Assembly: GCF_006494375.1 (NCBI RefSeq)
Contig: NZ_VHIZ01000052.1
Span: 124,001 to 188,000, forward strand
Length of the DNA stretch: 64,000 nt
Direction of reading: 5' to 3'
Source: Pantoea anthophila
GTDB taxonomy: Bacteria; Pseudomonadota; Gammaproteobacteria; Enterobacterales; Enterobacteriaceae
The translations under genes and the position numbers were made by a program. The notes below the pieces were generated by a model. It did no database searches, was not told where the DNA came from, and worked only from the letters and a program-made list of their open reading frames with translations. The stretch's first letter is position 1; each line of letters begins with the position of its first letter. Shown here piece by piece: positions 29,171-40,341 of the stretch.

Positions 29171-32023
29171 ATGTTGTCAGCACTTCCCGCATTGTTACGC
29201 AATCAGGCCGAAGAGGCCGCCCGACAGCTTGAGGTGCCGCTGGCCTCGCTCAGCCCGGAGGAGGCTGCCGGGCTGGCTTTCAGTGATTTCGTGCTGGAAA
29301 ACCTGCAACAACATCCCGACTGGTGGCAGGCGATACGCGACCAGCCGCCGCAGCCTGATGAGTGGCAACACTATGCCGCGTGGCTGAATCAGGCGCTGAG
29401 TACGGTTGACAGTGAAGCGAGCCTGATGCGGGAACTGCGGCTGTTTCGTCGTCGTATGCTGGTGCGGGTCGCCTGGATGCAGGCCCTGCAACAGGCCTCG
29501 ACCGTACAGAGCCTGCAGCAGCTCAGCGTGTTAGCGGAAGTGCTGATCAGCCGGGCGCGTGACTGGGTCTGGCAGGCCTGCTGTCATGATTTCGGCACAC
29601 CCTGCAATGCCGATGGTGAGGCACAGCCGCTGCTGATCCTGGGGATGGGCAAGCTGGGCGGCGGCGAACTCAATTTCTCCTCTGATATCGACCTGATTTT
29701 TGCCTGGCCAGAAAACGGCACCACGCGTGGCGGACGGCGTGAACTCGACAACGCGCAGTTCTTTACCCGTATGGGGCAGCGGCTGATCAAAGTGCTCGAT
29801 CAGCCCACCATGGATGGCTTTGTTTATCGGGTGGATATGCGGCTGCGCCCCTTTGGCGACAGCGGCCCGCTGGTAATGAGCTTTGCCGCGCTCGAAGATT
29901 ACTACCAGGAGCAGGGGCGCGACTGGGAGCGCTATGCCATGGTCAAGGCGCGGCTGATGGGCGATGACCAGGATCGCTGGAGCCTTGAGCTGCAGCAGAT
30001 GCTGCGGCCCTTTGTTTACCGGCGCTATATCGACTTCAGCGTGATTCAGTCGCTGCGTAACATGAAAGGGATGATCAGCCGCGAAGTGCGGCGACGTGGA
30101 CTGAAAAACAACATCAAACTGGGCGCGGGCGGCATTCGCGAAACCGAATTTATCGTGCAGGTGTTTCAACTGATTCGGGGCGGACGTGAGCGCTCACTTC
30201 AGCTGCGTGCGCTGCTGCCAACGCTGGAGGCGATTAAAACGCTGGCTCTGCTCCCTGCTGAACAGGTCGATGCGCTACGCGAGGCCTACCTGTTTCTGCG
30301 GCGGCTTGAGAATCTGCTGCAGAGCCTGGGCGATGAGCAGACACAGACCCTGCCGGAGGATGCGCTGCATCGCGCCCGGCTGGCATGGGCAATGGATTGT
30401 GCCGACTGGGCGACGCTGATGACGCAGCTCGACAGCCAGATGGCGGCCGTGCGCACTATCTTTGACGAGCTGATTGGTGAGGACACCCCGGACATCGACG
30501 ACCAGCGTGAGCTGGCGGAGTTTCAGGTTCTGTGGCAGGACCAGCTGGAGGACAGCGAGCTGGCTCCGCTGGTGCCGCAGCTCAGCGACGATCAGCGGCT
30601 GTCACTGCATCAGACGCTGGAAGCTTTTCGTCAGGACATCAGCCGGCGCACCATCGGCCCGCGTGGCCGTCAGGCGCTGGATCAGCTGATGCCGCGGCTG
30701 CTGAGCGAAGTCTGCCTGCGCGAAGACGCGGCGGTCACGCTCAGCCGCGTGACGCCGCTGCTGCTTGGCGTGCTGACCCGCAGCACCTATCTGGAGCTGC
30801 TCACCGAATATCATGGCGCGCTGCGGCATCTGATCCGGCTGTGTGCCGCCTCACCGATGGTGGCCAGCCAGCTGGCACGTCACCCCTTGCTGCTGGATGA
30901 GCTGCTCGATCCCGCCACGCTCTATCAGCCCACCGCCACCGACGCCTATCGTGACGAACTGCGACAGTATCTGCTGCGTATTCCCACCGAGGATGAAGAG
31001 CAGCAGCTGGAAGCGGTGCGGCAGTTTAAACAGGCTCAGCATCTGCGTATTGCCGCCGCCGACATCGCGGGCACGCTGCCGGTGATGAAAGTGAGCGATC
31101 ACCTGACCTGGCTGGCAGAGGCGATTATCGACTCCGTGGTGCGGCAGGCGTGGACGATGATGGTGCAGCGCTACGGCCGCCCCTCGCACCTGACCAGCGA
31201 ACATGAGCGCGGCTTTGCCGTGCTGGGCTACGGCAAGCTGGGGGGCTGGGAGCTGGGTTACAGTTCTGACCTCGATCTGGTCTTCCTGCATGACTGCCCG
31301 GCAGACGCGGTGACGGACGGCGAGCGCAGCATCGATGGCCGTCAGTTCTATCTGCGCCTTGCTCAGCGCATCATGCATCTGTTCAGTACCCGCACCGCCT
31401 CCGGCATTCTCTATGAAGTGGATGCGCGGCTGCGTCCTTCCGGCGCGGCGGGCATGCTGGTCAGTACCTTTGACGCCTTTGACGACTATCAGCGCAACGA
31501 AGCCTGGACCTGGGAGCATCAGGCACTGGTCCGGGCGCGCGTGGTATTTGGCGAGGCGGCGCTGGGGGAACGCTTCAATGCCATTCGCCGGGCGATCCTC
31601 TCGCAGTCGCGCAGCGCGGAAGCCCTGCAGACCGAAGTGCGTGAGATGCGTGAAAAGATGCGCACTCACCTCAGCAACAAGCACAAAGGTCGCTGGGATA
31701 TTAAAACGGACGCGGGCGGCATCACCGATATTGAATTCATCGCGCAATATCTTGTCTTACGCTACGCCGCTGAGCAGCCTGAACTCACCCGCTGGTCAGA
31801 TAATGTGCGCATTTTTGAGCTGATGGCGACGTACCACAAAATGGCCGCCGATGAAGCGGAGGCCCTGACGCAGGCTTACGTTACCCTGCGCGACGCCCTG
31901 CACCATCGCGCGCTGCAGGAGCTGCCTGGCCACGTGGAGCCAGAGGCCTATGGCGCGGAGCAGCAGACGGTGCTGAGCAGCTGGCAGCGCTGGCTGGTAA
32001 CGCCTGCGTCTATCCTGGCGTGA
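29171..32023 (+). CDS. glnE: Glutamine synthetase adenylyltransferase/adenylyl-removing enzyme
   Basis: Adds AMP to, or removes it from, glutamine synthetase in response to PII and glutamine. The 950-aa protein has two nucleotidyltransferase domains. The N-terminal removase has [18 protein letters not shown] at about 158. The C-terminal transferase has [18 protein letters not shown] at about 685. A regulatory helical region lies between them. AAGGAGG sits 6 nt before ATG 29171. It lies between ygiF and hldE in a conserved operon. Confidence 0.97.
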   Translation: MLSALPALLRNQAEEAARQLEVPLASLSPEEAAGLAFSDFVLENLQQHPDWWQAIRDQPPQPDEWQHYAAWLNQALSTVDSEASLMRELRLFRRRMLVRVAWMQALQQASTVQSLQQLSVLAEVLISRARDWVWQACCHDFGTPCNADGEAQPLLILGMGKLGGGELNFSSDIDLIFAWPENGTTRGGRRELDNAQFFTRMGQRLIKVLDQPTMDGFVYRVDMRLRPFGDSGPLVMSFAALEDYYQEQGRDWERYAMVKARLMGDDQDRWSLELQQMLRPFVYRRYIDFSVIQSLRNMKGMISREVRRRGLKNNIKLGAGGIRETEFIVQVFQLIRGGRERSLQLRALLPTLEAIKTLALLPAEQVDALREAYLFLRRLENLLQSLGDEQTQTLPEDALHRARLAWAMDCADWATLMTQLDSQMAAVRTIFDELIGEDTPDIDDQRELAEFQVLWQDQLEDSELAPLVPQLSDDQRLSLHQTLEAFRQDISRRTIGPRGRQALDQLMPRLLSEVCLREDAAVTLSRVTPLLLGVLTRSTYLELLTEYHGALRHLIRLCAASPMVASQLARHPLLLDELLDPATLYQPTATDAYRDELRQYLLRIPTEDEEQQLEAVRQFKQAQHLRIAAADIAGTLPVMKVSDHLTWLAEAIIDSVVRQAWTMMVQRYGRPSHLTSEHERGFAVLGYGKLGGWELGYSSDLDLVFLHDCPADAVTDGERSIDGRQFYLRLAQRIMHLFSTRTASGILYEVDARLRPSGAAGMLVSTFDAFDDYQRNEAWTWEHQALVRARVVFGEAALGERFNAIRRAILSQSRSAEALQTEVREMREKMRTHLSNKHKGRWDIKTDAGGITDIEFIAQYLVLRYAAEQPELTRWSDNVRIFELMATYHKMAADEAEALTQAYVTLRDALHHRALQELPGHVEPEAYGAEQQTVLSSWQRWLVTPASILA

Positions 32024-32093
32024 TGCTGATAGCACAAATCGCAACTGTGCTATCATCCGCGCACTATTTTTAATGCAGTCTGGAGTGTCTGGA

Positions 32094-33518
32094 ATGAAAG
32101 TGACTCTGCCCGCGTTCGGTCAAGCCTCAGTGCTGGTCGTCGGCGATGTAATGTTGGACCGCTACTGGTATGGCCCAACCAGCCGTATCTCCCCTGAGGC
32201 ACCGGTGCCGGTGGTGAAAGTGGACACGGTTGAAGAGCGTCCTGGCGGCGCAGCAAACGTGGCGATGAACATTGCAGCACTCGGTGCCGCGTCACGCCTG
32301 ATTGGCCTGACCGGCGAAGATGATGCGGCGCGCGTGTTAAGCAGCACGCTGAAAGATGTCAACGTACACTGTGACTTCGTGGCGGTTAAAAGCCATCCGA
32401 CCATCACCAAACTGCGCGTGCTTTCCCGCAATCAGCAGCTGATCCGCCTCGACTTTGAAGAGGGCTTTGATCAGGTCGATCCGGAACCGATTCATCAGAA
32501 GATGCGCGAATCCCTGGTGGCTGCCGGTGCGCTGGTGCTATCCGATTACGCCAAAGGCGCGCTGGAAAGCGTGCAGACCATGATTACTCTGGCGCGTGAC
32601 GCCGGTGTGCCGGTTCTCATCGACCCGAAAGGCACCGATTTTGCCCGCTACCGTGGCGCGACGCTGCTGACGCCAAACCTTTCAGAATTTGAAGCCGTGG
32701 TCGGCAAATGCAAAAGCGAAGAGGAGATTGTCTCGCGCGGCATGCAGCTGATTGCCGATTTCGATCTCTCTGCGCTGCTGGTGACCCGCTCCGAGAATGG
32801 CATGACGCTGCTGCAGCCAGGCAAAGCGCCGCTGCATCTGCCGACTCAGGCGCAGGAGGTCTATGACGTGACCGGTGCCGGCGATACGGTCATTGGCGTA
32901 CTGGCGGCGGCACTGGCGGCAGGCGATTCACTGGAAGAAGCCTGTTTCCTCGCTAATGCAGCGGCCGGTGTCGTGGTCGGCAAACTGGGAACCTCGACGG
33001 TCAGTACCGTTGAGCTGGAAAACGCCATTCATGCCCGACCGGAGCAGGGGTTCGGCATCATGACGGAAGCGCAGTTAAAAGCCGCCGTTGAGATGGCGCG
33101 CCGCCGCGGTGAAAAAGTAGTGATGACCAACGGGGTGTTCGACATTCTGCATGCCGGTCATGTCTCTTACCTGGCGAACGCCCGCAAACTCGGCGATCGG
33201 CTGATTGTCGCGGTTAACAGCGATGCGTCAACCAAACGTCTGAAAGGGGAGAGCCGTCCGGTCAATCCGCAGGAAAACCGCATGATTGTTCTCGGTGCGC
33301 TGGAAGCGGTCGACTGGGTGGTGCTGTTTGAAGAGGATACCCCGCAGCGGCTGATCGCCAGCATTCTGCCGGACCTGCTGGTCAAAGGCGGCGATTACAA
33401 GCCGGAAGATATCGCGGGCAGCAAAGAGGTGTGGGCAAATGGCGGTGACGTACAGGTGCTGAACTTCGAAGACGGTATCTCGACCACCAACATCATCAAA
33501 ACCATCCGCAGCCGCTGA
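32094..33518 (+). CDS. hldE: Bifunctional heptose 7-phosphate kinase/heptose 1-phosphate adenylyltransferase
   Basis: Makes ADP-D-glycero-beta-D-manno-heptose for the LPS inner core. Residues 1-318 are a ribokinase-type kinase (GGAANVAMN near 43; VTGAGDT near 260). Residues 340-474 are a nucleotidyltransferase with the HAGH motif in [13 protein letters not shown] start at ATG 32094 (MKVTLP), which has GGAG upstream, rather than the in-frame ATG at 32073. It follows glnE by 70 nt and converges on ubiK. Confidence 0.97.
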   Translation: MKVTLPAFGQASVLVVGDVMLDRYWYGPTSRISPEAPVPVVKVDTVEERPGGAANVAMNIAALGAASRLIGLTGEDDAARVLSSTLKDVNVHCDFVAVKSHPTITKLRVLSRNQQLIRLDFEEGFDQVDPEPIHQKMRESLVAAGALVLSDYAKGALESVQTMITLARDAGVPVLIDPKGTDFARYRGATLLTPNLSEFEAVVGKCKSEEEIVSRGMQLIADFDLSALLVTRSENGMTLLQPGKAPLHLPTQAQEVYDVTGAGDTVIGVLAAALAAGDSLEEACFLANAAAGVVVGKLGTSTVSTVELENAIHARPEQGFGIMTEAQLKAAVEMARRRGEKVVMTNGVFDILHAGHVSYLANARKLGDRLIVAVNSDASTKRLKGESRPVNPQENRMIVLGALEAVDWVVLFEEDTPQRLIASILPDLLVKGGDYKPEDIAGSKEVWANGGDVQVLNFEDGISTTNIIKTIRSR

Positions 33519-33526
33519 CAGCGGTA

Positions 33527-33553
33527 TTAAGCGGGAGCCGTGCTCCCGCTTAA
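33527..33553. terminator. Hairpin between hldE and ubiK
   Basis: Perfect 12-bp stem TTAAGCGGGAGC / GCTCCCGCTTAA with a 3-nt loop, 8 nt past the hldE stop and just downstream of the convergent ubiK. T-runs are short. Confidence 0.65.
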
Positions 33554-33557
33554 CGGC

Positions 33558-33953
33558 TTATTCTGGCTTGTTATCCGCAGCAGGTTTCACGACATCGGCA
33601 GCCGGTGTTGATACCGGTGCTGCGGCAGGGGAGGTCGCTACGGATGACGGCGGGGTAACCGGCGCAGCAGGGGCAACCGGTGCGGTCGCGGTCGGCGGCG
33701 TACCTGCTGATGAACCCTGACTTTCCAGCTGGGCCAGACGCTGCTCCAGTGCCGCCATTTTCTCACGCGTACGCAGTAACACCTGCGTCTGCACATCAAA
33801 CTCTTCACGGTTAACCAGATCCATCCGGGTCAGCTGCGCCTGGAGAACCTGACGAATTTTCTTTTCGACATCATCGCCAAACTCGCGAACGCCTTTAGGC
33901 ATCGCGTCGTGAACCTGGCGGGCAAGTTGTTCAATTTTTTTCGTGTCGATCAT
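33558..33953 (-). CDS. ubiK: Ubiquinone biosynthesis accessory factor UbiK
   Basis: Small coiled-coil protein that assists the ubiquinone biosynthesis complex (with UbiJ). Residues 1-80 match E. coli YqiC/UbiK closely ([22 protein letters not shown]; a coiled coil at about 55-80). The remaining 50 residues are an Ala/Pro/Thr/Val-rich, probably disordered tail, longer than the E. coli version I recall (about 96 aa). It faces hldE and is divergent from ribB. Confidence 0.92.
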   Translation of the reverse strand: MIDTKKIEQLARQVHDAMPKGVREFGDDVEKKIRQVLQAQLTRMDLVNREEFDVQTQVLLRTREKMAALEQRLAQLESQGSSAGTPPTATAPVAPAAPVTPPSSVATSPAAAPVSTPAADVVKPAADNKPE

Positions 33954-34128
33954 GATGATTTCCTGGTTACGGGAGCTGTGTCAGCGTGTTTACCAACGTA
34001 ATAAGTGTTAAGTGTAATGCCAGAAATGAAAAGGATAAACCTCAAATCGGTAACGCAGAAAATGCAAAAGCAATTGCGCTATTGATGATTGCCGCTACAA
34101 ACGATCGGCGTTATAGTTGATTTGCTTA

Positions 34129-34283
34129 TTCTCAGGGCGGGGCGCAATTCCCCACCGGCGGTAAATCAGCCTCGGCTGAAAGCCCGCGAGCGCTTTATTC
34201 CACTGAAAAGCGGGGTAAAGGACAGCAGATCCGGTGCAATTCCGGGGCCGACGGTTACAGTCCGGATGGGAGAGGGTAACGAC
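34129..34283 (+). promoter_or_regulatory. FMN riboswitch (RFN element) of ribB
   Basis: The leader shows the conserved RFN blocks in order: TCAGGGCGGGG, CAATTCCCCACCGGCGGTAA, AGCCCGCGAGCG, GATCCGGTGCAATTCCGG, and the closing GGATGGGAGAGGGTAACG. It binds FMN and represses riboflavin synthesis; the equivalent E. coli leader yields sroG. The ribB start is about 110 nt further on, with AAGG near it. The rest of the 33954-34391 gap holds the ribB promoter and expression platform. Confidence 0.95.
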
Positions 34284-34391
34284 ACCTGTCGGACAATTGT
34301 GTCTGCATCACGTTATTGCCACGTCTTTTTGACGTCACTCCTAAGCATGCCCTGATTCTGGTAACCCATACATTTTAAGGTTTTTATTACC

Positions 34392-35048
34392 ATGAATCAG
34401 ACGCTACTTTCTGAATTTGGCACGCCTCAACAGCGTGTAGAACGTGCTATCGCCGCCCTGCGTGAGGGACGCGGTGTGATGGTGCTCGACGATGAAAATC
34501 GTGAAAACGAAGGCGATATGATCTTCGCCGCAGAAACCATGACCGTTGAACAGATGGCCCTGACCATTCGTCACGGCAGCGGCATCGTGTGCCTCTGCCT
34601 GACCGAGGAACGTCGTCAGCAGCTCGACCTGCCAATGATGGTGGAGAACAACACCAGCTCGTTTGGCACCGGCTTCACGGTGACCATCGAGGCTGCAGAG
34701 GGCGTTACCACCGGCGTTTCTGCTCAGGACCGTATTACCACGATCCGTGCGGCGATTGCTGATGACGCTAAACCCACCGATCTGCATCGCCCTGGCCATG
34801 TCTTCCCGCTGCGTGCGCGTGAAGGCGGCGTCTTAAGCCGTGGCGGTCATACCGAAGCGACCATCGATTTAGTGACGCTGGCCGGCTTTAAGCCCGCAGG
34901 CGTACTGTGTGAACTGACCAACGACGACGGCACTATGGCGCATGCGCCTGAGGCGATTGCGTTCGCGCGTCAGCACAACATGCCGGTGGTGACCATTGAA
35001 GATCTGATTGCCTGGCGTCGTGAACACGAGACGCGTCACGCCAGCTAA
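34392..35048 (+). CDS. ribB: 3,4-dihydroxy-2-butanone 4-phosphate synthase
   Basis: Converts ribulose 5-phosphate to 3,4-dihydroxy-2-butanone 4-phosphate and formate in riboflavin synthesis. The 218-aa protein has the acidic metal loop [13 protein letters not shown] (about 33-45), the [10 protein letters not shown] segment and the HTEATIDL motif. It is single-domain, without the GTP cyclohydrolase II fusion seen in many bacteria. It is controlled by the FMN riboswitch upstream and ended by a strong hairpin. Confidence 0.97.
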   Translation: MNQTLLSEFGTPQQRVERAIAALREGRGVMVLDDENRENEGDMIFAAETMTVEQMALTIRHGSGIVCLCLTEERRQQLDLPMMVENNTSSFGTGFTVTIEAAEGVTTGVSAQDRITTIRAAIADDAKPTDLHRPGHVFPLRAREGGVLSRGGHTEATIDLVTLAGFKPAGVLCELTNDDGTMAHAPEAIAFARQHNMPVVTIEDLIAWRREHETRHAS

Positions 35049-35061
35049 TCGCCGACAGTCA

Positions 35062-35090
35062 AAAACAGGTCACGCAGCGTGACCTGTTTT
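35062..35090 (+). terminator. Terminator after ribB
   Basis: Perfect 13-bp stem AAAACAGGTCACG / CGTGACCTGTTTT with a 3-nt loop, followed by T-rich sequence. Confidence 0.9.
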
Positions 35091-35204
35091 CCTTTCTGAG
35101 TTATTCAAATTTTCTGATAATCATCATCACGCTTATCAGCGTGCTAACGTCGGGAATGCGCGTATCGTAGTGGCTATCACCTAACCGATCCCGGGGGATC
35201 ACGA

Positions 35205-35990
35205 ATGAGCCAGTTACGCATGCCGGCGCTGTTTTTGGGCCACGGCAACCCAATGAATGCCCTTGAAGAGAACCGTTATACGGCCGCCTGGCGCCATGCA
35301 GGTGAGACTCTGCCACGCCCGCGGGCGATTGTGGCGGTCTCTGCGCACTGGTATACGCGCGGTACGGCGGTAACGGCGATGTCCTCTCCCAGAACCATTC
35401 ATGATTTTGGTGGCTTTCCGCAGGCGCTGTTTGACACCCGCTATCCCGCACCGGGCTCGCCTGAGCTGGCGCAGCAGCTGGTGGAGCAGCTGGCGCCGGT
35501 GGCGGTAACGCTGGATCATGAATGGGGGTTCGATCACGGTTCCTGGGGCGTGCTGATTAAGATGTACCCGCAGGCCGATATTCCGGTGGTGCAGCTCAGC
35601 ATCGACGGCACAAAACCTGCTGCATTTCACTTTGAGATGGGGCAGAAACTGGCCGCACTGCGCGATCAGGGCGTGATGATCGTCGCCAGTGGTAACGTGG
35701 TGCATAACCTGCGTAAGGTGCGCTGGGGAGGCGGGGACGAGGTCTATCCCTGGGCCAGCCGCTTTGAGCAGTTTGTCCGCGATAACCTTGAGGTGCAGAG
35801 CGATGCCGCTTCCCATCCGCTGGTGAACTTTATGACGCATCCTGATGCGGCGCTGGCGAACCCGACGCCTGAGCACTATCTGCCGCTGCTCTATGTGCTG
35901 GGTGCGCGTCAGCCGGATGACGCCATCACCCTTCCGGTTGAGGGTATGGAGATGGGTGCCATCAGCATGTTGTCGGTTCAGGCAGGTTAG
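35205..35990 (+). CDS. ygiD: 4,5-DOPA-extradiol-dioxygenase family protein YgiD
   Basis: Zinc/iron ring-opening dioxygenase of the LigB-like family; E. coli YgiD opens L-DOPA between C4 and C5. The 261-aa product has the histidine-rich metal segments: LFLGHGNPM (about 10-18), SAHWYTRG (about 46-53) and DHEWGFDHGSW (about 104-114), plus SGNVVHNLR at about 164. It lies between ribB and ygiC, as in E. coli except that zupT is not seen. Native substrate is uncertain. Confidence 0.92.
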   Translation: MSQLRMPALFLGHGNPMNALEENRYTAAWRHAGETLPRPRAIVAVSAHWYTRGTAVTAMSSPRTIHDFGGFPQALFDTRYPAPGSPELAQQLVEQLAPVAVTLDHEWGFDHGSWGVLIKMYPQADIPVVQLSIDGTKPAAFHFEMGQKLAALRDQGVMIVASGNVVHNLRKVRWGGGDEVYPWASRFEQFVRDNLEVQSDAASHPLVNFMTHPDAALANPTPEHYLPLLYVLGARQPDDAITLPVEGMEMGAISMLSVQAG

Positions 35991-36004
35991 GGCTGATGAG
36001 AAAA

Positions 36005-36027
36005 AACAGGCCAGAGGCTGGCCTGTT
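36005..36027. terminator. Bidirectional terminator between ygiD and ygiC
   Basis: Perfect 10-bp stem AACAGGCCAG / CTGGCCTGTT with a 3-nt loop. The long T-run is on the minus-strand side, so it mainly ends the tolC-ygiBC transcript. Confidence 0.85.
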
Positions 36028-36041
36028 CTTGTCGCGCTGCG

Positions 36042-37202
36042 TTAACCGATAAACGCGTGCGGATAGAAACGTGAAAGATCCTGAGTGATCAGCTCGCGAT
36101 CTTCACGCAGGCCGATACCGGCGGGTTGATCGTCAATCAGCCAGCTGCCGATCAGCGTGTAGCTGTCACCAAACTTAGGCAGCGGATGAAACTGCTGGAC
36201 GATCATTCCTTCTTCACCGTAAGGCCCGTCGACGCGGGCGATCTCCTGACCCTTCTCGATGATGCGGATGTTCGCGCCCTCGCGGGAAAACAGCGGCTTA
36301 ACCACATACTTTTCCATCGGCGGGACATCATCTTCCGCGAACCAGGCGGGCAGCAGATTAGGGTGATTCGGGAACATCTCCCAGAGCATCGGCAGCAGGG
36401 CTTTGTTCGACAGAATGCTCTTCCAGGCCGGTTCGAGCCAGCGCACGCCAGCATCAGCCAGCTTGGTGGAGAACATCTCACGCAGCATGAATTCCCACGG
36501 ATAGAGCTTAAACAGGTTGCTGATCACCTGATCCTGCGCATCGGTAAACTCGCCTTTTTCTCCCAGGCCAATTTCATCAATGTAGAGAAATTCAACCGGC
36601 AGACCCGCTTCGGTCGCGCAGTCCTGAAGATACTGCACCGTGCCGCGATCTTCTTCGGTGTCACGGCAGCAGGCGAAATGCAGCAGGTTAAACCCATGCT
36701 GCTGATGCAGGGTGGCAAAGCGCTCGATCAGTTTTTCCTGCAGGCTGTTGAACTGATCGCTGCCAGCCGGGAGCTGTCCGGCATTTAGCTGGTCTTCCAG
36801 CCAGAGCCACTGGAAAAAGGCCGCTTCATACAGCGAGGTCGGCGTATCGGCATTGTTCTCCAGCAGCTTGATGTCGCCTTTGCCATCCCAGGCGAGATCG
36901 AGGCGCGAATAGAGCGAGGGCTGACGCTGACGCCACGAATCCCGCACAAAATCCCAGGTGTGCCGGGGAATGCGGAAGCGGGTCAGCAGGGCTTCACTGT
37001 TGACCACTTTTTCCACCACCTGCAGACACATCTGGTGCAGCTCAGCCGTCACCTCTTCCAGATGATCGATTTGCGCCAGCGTGAACTGGTAGTACGCCTC
37101 TTCGCACCAGTAGGGCTCGCCATGCATGGTGTGAAAACGAAAACCGAACTCGGTGGCTTTTTCGCGCCAGCCCGGACGCTCTGAAATGGCAATGCGTTCC
37201 AT
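36042..37202 (-). CDS. ygiC: ATP-grasp protein of the glutathionylspermidine synthase family (YgiC)
   Basis: A 386-aa cytosolic ATP-grasp ligase resembling the synthetase half of glutathionylspermidine synthase. Visible landmarks are [21 protein letters not shown]-type substrate residues (about 100-120), [12 protein letters not shown] (ATP loop, about 292) and [11 protein letters not shown] (about 348). E. coli YgiC failed to act as a true glutathionylspermidine synthase, so the substrate is unknown. It follows ygiB by 6 nt in the tolC-ygiB-ygiC cluster, which suggests an envelope-linked role. Confidence 0.92.
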   Translation of the reverse strand: MERIAISERPGWREKATEFGFRFHTMHGEPYWCEEAYYQFTLAQIDHLEEVTAELHQMCLQVVEKVVNSEALLTRFRIPRHTWDFVRDSWRQRQPSLYSRLDLAWDGKGDIKLLENNADTPTSLYEAAFFQWLWLEDQLNAGQLPAGSDQFNSLQEKLIERFATLHQQHGFNLLHFACCRDTEEDRGTVQYLQDCATEAGLPVEFLYIDEIGLGEKGEFTDAQDQVISNLFKLYPWEFMLREMFSTKLADAGVRWLEPAWKSILSNKALLPMLWEMFPNHPNLLPAWFAEDDVPPMEKYVVKPLFSREGANIRIIEKGQEIARVDGPYGEEGMIVQQFHPLPKFGDSYTLIGSWLIDDQPAGIGLREDRELITQDLSRFYPHAFIG

Positions 37203-37208
37203 CGGGGA

Positions 37209-37880
37209 TTAGCCTCCCATTGAGCGGCTGGAAGTACCGCTGGCGCTGCTGCGCTGCATGCTGTTCTGCTTCGCCACGGTTTCACCGAAGCCACCACGGG
37301 TAATGGTCGAGGTCGTCGCCGGTTTAGGAGCCAGCGCCGTTTTCGGCACGTTCATGGTTTTGCCGGAGGTCGCGGCACCATAATTACGGCCGGAGGCATC
37401 GACAAACTGGCCGTTTGCCGGACTGCGCGGGTTTTTCGACGAGAAGAGTGGCTGCTGTGCGAAGCCTGCGCCACCGCCCATCATGCGACCCATCATGTAA
37501 CCGGCCATCAGCGGCATCCAGAAACTGCCGCCACTCTGCTGGGCTTCAGCATTGGTGGTGCCGGCGCCCGCCTGAGCCGGGGTCTGCTGACACTGGTTTT
37601 CACCAAATTCAGCGACACAATCTTCACGTGTGGCATATTTTGGCGCGGTGCGCTCCGCCTCTTTTTTGGCTTCATTGAAGGCGGTGGTACATTGCGCACT
37701 CTGACCCGGATTGGCTTTAGAACAGTCATCGGCGTTCTGATACATCGAAACCGTTTCATCGTTCTGCTCGCAGCCTGCCAGCATAAATACCGCTGAAACC
37801 GCGATAGCAACAGGCGTTAAATGGCGCGCCTGCCAGCTCTTACGAAAAGCGGCATAGCGAATAGATTTTGTGCGTTTCAT
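37209..37880 (-). CDS. ygiB: DUF1190 lipoprotein-like YgiB
   Basis: A 223-aa protein whose N-terminus has a twin-basic stretch, then a hydrophobic segment ending in a lipobox-like MLAGC (about 33-37). Four further cysteines occur in the next 70 residues (DDCSKAN, QCTTAF, EDCVAEF, QCQQT). A Met/Gly-rich stretch ([17 protein letters not shown]) at about 130 and a Ser/Thr/Ala-rich tail follow. Function unknown. It is coupled to ygiC and follows tolC. Confidence 0.9.
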   Translation of the reverse strand: MKRTKSIRYAAFRKSWQARHLTPVAIAVSAVFMLAGCEQNDETVSMYQNADDCSKANPGQSAQCTTAFNEAKKEAERTAPKYATREDCVAEFGENQCQQTPAQAGAGTTNAEAQQSGGSFWMPLMAGYMMGRMMGGGAGFAQQPLFSSKNPRSPANGQFVDASGRNYGAATSGKTMNVPKTALAPKPATTSTITRGGFGETVAKQNSMQRSSASGTSSRSMGG

Positions 37881-38024
37881 TATGATTATCCTGTGCCCAA
37901 AGGTAGCGCATAGAATAGGGGATGGGGGGGTAAAATTGAAGCTGAAGGCCTGATGCCGCAGGGATCTTTACTTAGTTATACGTTCAACAGAGAGACGGGC
38001 CGCAAAGCAGCCCGTCAGTGCTGA

Positions 38025-39494
38025 TTAGTTACCGAAAGGGTTACCGCTTTTCTGGCGGGCAGCGGCAGGACGTGCAGCCTCTGCTGAACCCGTCGCGACC
38101 GGACCGTTGTCCACGCGCGCGGTCTGCTGCGCGTTTTCCGGTGCCACGGTTTCCGGAGAGGTCGGGATCTCTTTACCCAGCTGGCTGTTCAGTTTCTGCA
38201 GGCTCTGCTCGTTGAGCGTGCCCAGCGCATAGCTGATGTTCAGCTGGTTAATCAGGTAGCTGTAGCGCGCATCAGAAAGCTGCTGCTTGGCATTGTAGAG
38301 TACGGTGGTCGCATCCAGCACGTCGACGATAGTACGTGTACCCACCTGATAACCGGCTTCTGACGCATCCAGTGAACTCTGCGCAGAGACAACGGCCTGT
38401 TTATAGGCGTTGATGCTGCTGATCGAGGCGTTCACGTTGTTGAACGATGAGCGCACGGTCTGCACCGCAGTGCGGTGAGCGCTTTCCAGCTGTTCGCTGG
38501 CGCTGACGAAACCGTACTGCGCCTGTTTCACCTGAGAGGTCACGCCGCCGCCGCTGTAAAGCGGCAGAGAGAAGCTCAGACCCACCTGGTTTGAACCGGT
38601 GATGGAGTCGGTAGAGCCTGCGCTCTGGTTAGCACGGCTGCCGCCATATTTGCTGTTCGACATGCCGGTAGAGGCGGTCAGATCCAGCGTCGGCATATGA
38701 CCGGTTTCCGCGGAGCGGATCTGCTCACGGGCCAGATCCTGGTTCAGACGTGCAGACAGCAGCGACAGGTTACGACTCTCGGCCTGCTTGAGCAGCGCGC
38801 TGACCGCTTCCGGCTTATCGGTTCTGAAACGGTCGATGTTCAGCGACGCCAGCGACAGGTAGTCCATGCCGGTGATCTGACGCAGCGTCTCTACGTTGTT
38901 ATCCAGATTGTTTCGCGCGGTCACTTCGTTAGCCAGCACGCTGTCATACTGCGCGCGGGCGTTCTGAACGTCAGTGATGGCCACCAGGCCGACGTTAAAG
39001 CGCTGAGTCGTCTGGTCCAGCTCACGATAGATGGACTGTTTCTGCGCTTCGGTGTAAGAAAGCGTATCAATCGCTTTCAGCACGTTGAAGTAGGCGGTGG
39101 CGGTGTTCAGAATCAGATCCTGCTGTGCAACCTGATAGGTCACATCCTGAATACCGGCCGCTTTTTCCTGCAGGGTCAGCGCGCGCCATTTCGACATATC
39201 GAAAATGGTCTGGGTTAATTGCAGCGAGCCACTGGTCGTGTTGGAATGGAGTCCGCTGTTATCGCGATAACCGCTGTTGTAGGTGTAATCTGCACCCAGG
39301 CCGAGCTGTGGTAATAATGGGCTACGCGCTTCGTTAATTTTCTCAAAAGCAGAATCGCGATCGGCTGCGGCGCTGCGCAGATCCGGGTTGCTCAGACGTG
39401 CCTGCTGGTAAACCTGCAGCAGATCTTCGGCCTGGCCGGTAAAGCTGAAACCGCCCAGGCTCAGCCCAATAAAAAATGGGAGCAGTTTTTTCAT
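38025..39494 (-). CDS. tolC: Outer-membrane efflux channel TolC
   Basis: Trimeric outer-membrane and periplasmic channel used by RND, MFS and ABC exporters and type I secretion. The 489-aa precursor has a signal peptide (ends TGQA), then the two repeated halves that form the beta-barrel and alpha-tunnel. Near-identical blocks to E. coli include RSPLLPQLGLGADYTYN and QRFNVGLVAITDVQNARAQYD. I start at ATG 39494: AAGGA lies 6 nt upstream, whereas the ATG at 39500 abuts it. Followed by ygiB; divergent from nudF. Confidence 0.97.
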   Translation of the reverse strand: MKKLLPFFIGLSLGGFSFTGQAEDLLQVYQQARLSNPDLRSAAADRDSAFEKINEARSPLLPQLGLGADYTYNSGYRDNSGLHSNTTSGSLQLTQTIFDMSKWRALTLQEKAAGIQDVTYQVAQQDLILNTATAYFNVLKAIDTLSYTEAQKQSIYRELDQTTQRFNVGLVAITDVQNARAQYDSVLANEVTARNNLDNNVETLRQITGMDYLSLASLNIDRFRTDKPEAVSALLKQAESRNLSLLSARLNQDLAREQIRSAETGHMPTLDLTASTGMSNSKYGGSRANQSAGSTDSITGSNQVGLSFSLPLYSGGGVTSQVKQAQYGFVSASEQLESAHRTAVQTVRSSFNNVNASISSINAYKQAVVSAQSSLDASEAGYQVGTRTIVDVLDATTVLYNAKQQLSDARYSYLINQLNISYALGTLNEQSLQKLNSQLGKEIPTSPETVAPENAQQTARVDNGPVATGSAEAARPAAARQKSGNPFGN

Positions 39495-39702
39495 TTGCAT
39501 TCCTTTTGTTGCAGCAAATTGCAGTGCGTGCGCTGCCGGGTAAGCCAAAAATTATCGCCGATTCTAGCAGAGGGCAACTGTGAGATAAGTTGGCTGAACG
39601 TGCCTTCTCCCTCTAATTTACGTAAATAATTCAGAAAGAACACCCTACATGGAGCACGGTCAGAGGCTTTTTTCGCTCCACCCAATCTGCATAAGGAACC
39701 TG

Positions 39703-40341
39703 ATGATGCCGGAAGAAAAAAAATCCCCCGTGACTTTCACAAAAAACGATGTAGAAATTATTACACGCGAAACCGTCTATGATGGTTTTTTTTCCGTTGT
39801 ACGTTACCGCTTCCGCCACCGCCAGTTTAATGGCGAAATGAGCGGCGAAGTGCAGCGCGAAGTTTTTGAGCGCGGACATGCCGCCGTGCTGCTACCTTAT
39901 GATCCCTTACGTGATGAAGTGGTGCTGATTGAACAGATCCGCATCCCGGCTTATGACAGCAGTGCCTCGCCCTGGCTGCTGGAGATGGTCGCCGGCATTA
40001 TCGAGCCGGGGGAGTCTGTTGAGCAGGTCGTGCGTCGTGAAGCCGTGGAAGAAGCAGGATTAGAGGTCGGCCGGATTAAGCCTATGCTGAGCTATCTGGC
40101 CAGCCCTGGCGGCACCAGCGAACGACTGTCGGTGCTGATTGGGGAAGTGGATGCCAGCCTGGCAGAGGGATGCCATGGTCTGGAGGAAGAGAATGAGGAT
40201 ATTCTTGTCCATGTGGTGAGCCGCGAACAGGCTTATCGCTGGGTGGAAGAGGGGATTATCGATAATGCGGCGTCTGTCATCGCCCTGCAATGGCTGGCGT
40301 TGCACCATGAAAAACTACGTGAAGAGTGGATACAAAAATGA
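39703..40341 (+). CDS. nudF: ADP-ribose pyrophosphatase
   Basis: Hydrolyses ADP-ribose to AMP and ribose 5-phosphate. The Nudix box is complete: [20 protein letters not shown] followed by AGL, at about residues 95-118. The start lies in a tandem ATGATG (39703/39706) after AAGGAA; upstream in-frame starts lack support. The product is 212 aa. It opens the conserved nudF-yqiB-cpdA-yqiA-parE operon and overlaps yqiB by 4 nt. Confidence 0.95.
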   Translation: MMPEEKKSPVTFTKNDVEIITRETVYDGFFSVVRYRFRHRQFNGEMSGEVQREVFERGHAAVLLPYDPLRDEVVLIEQIRIPAYDSSASPWLLEMVAGIIEPGESVEQVVRREAVEEAGLEVGRIKPMLSYLASPGGTSERLSVLIGEVDASLAEGCHGLEEENEDILVHVVSREQAYRWVEEGIIDNAASVIALQWLALHHEKLREEWIQK

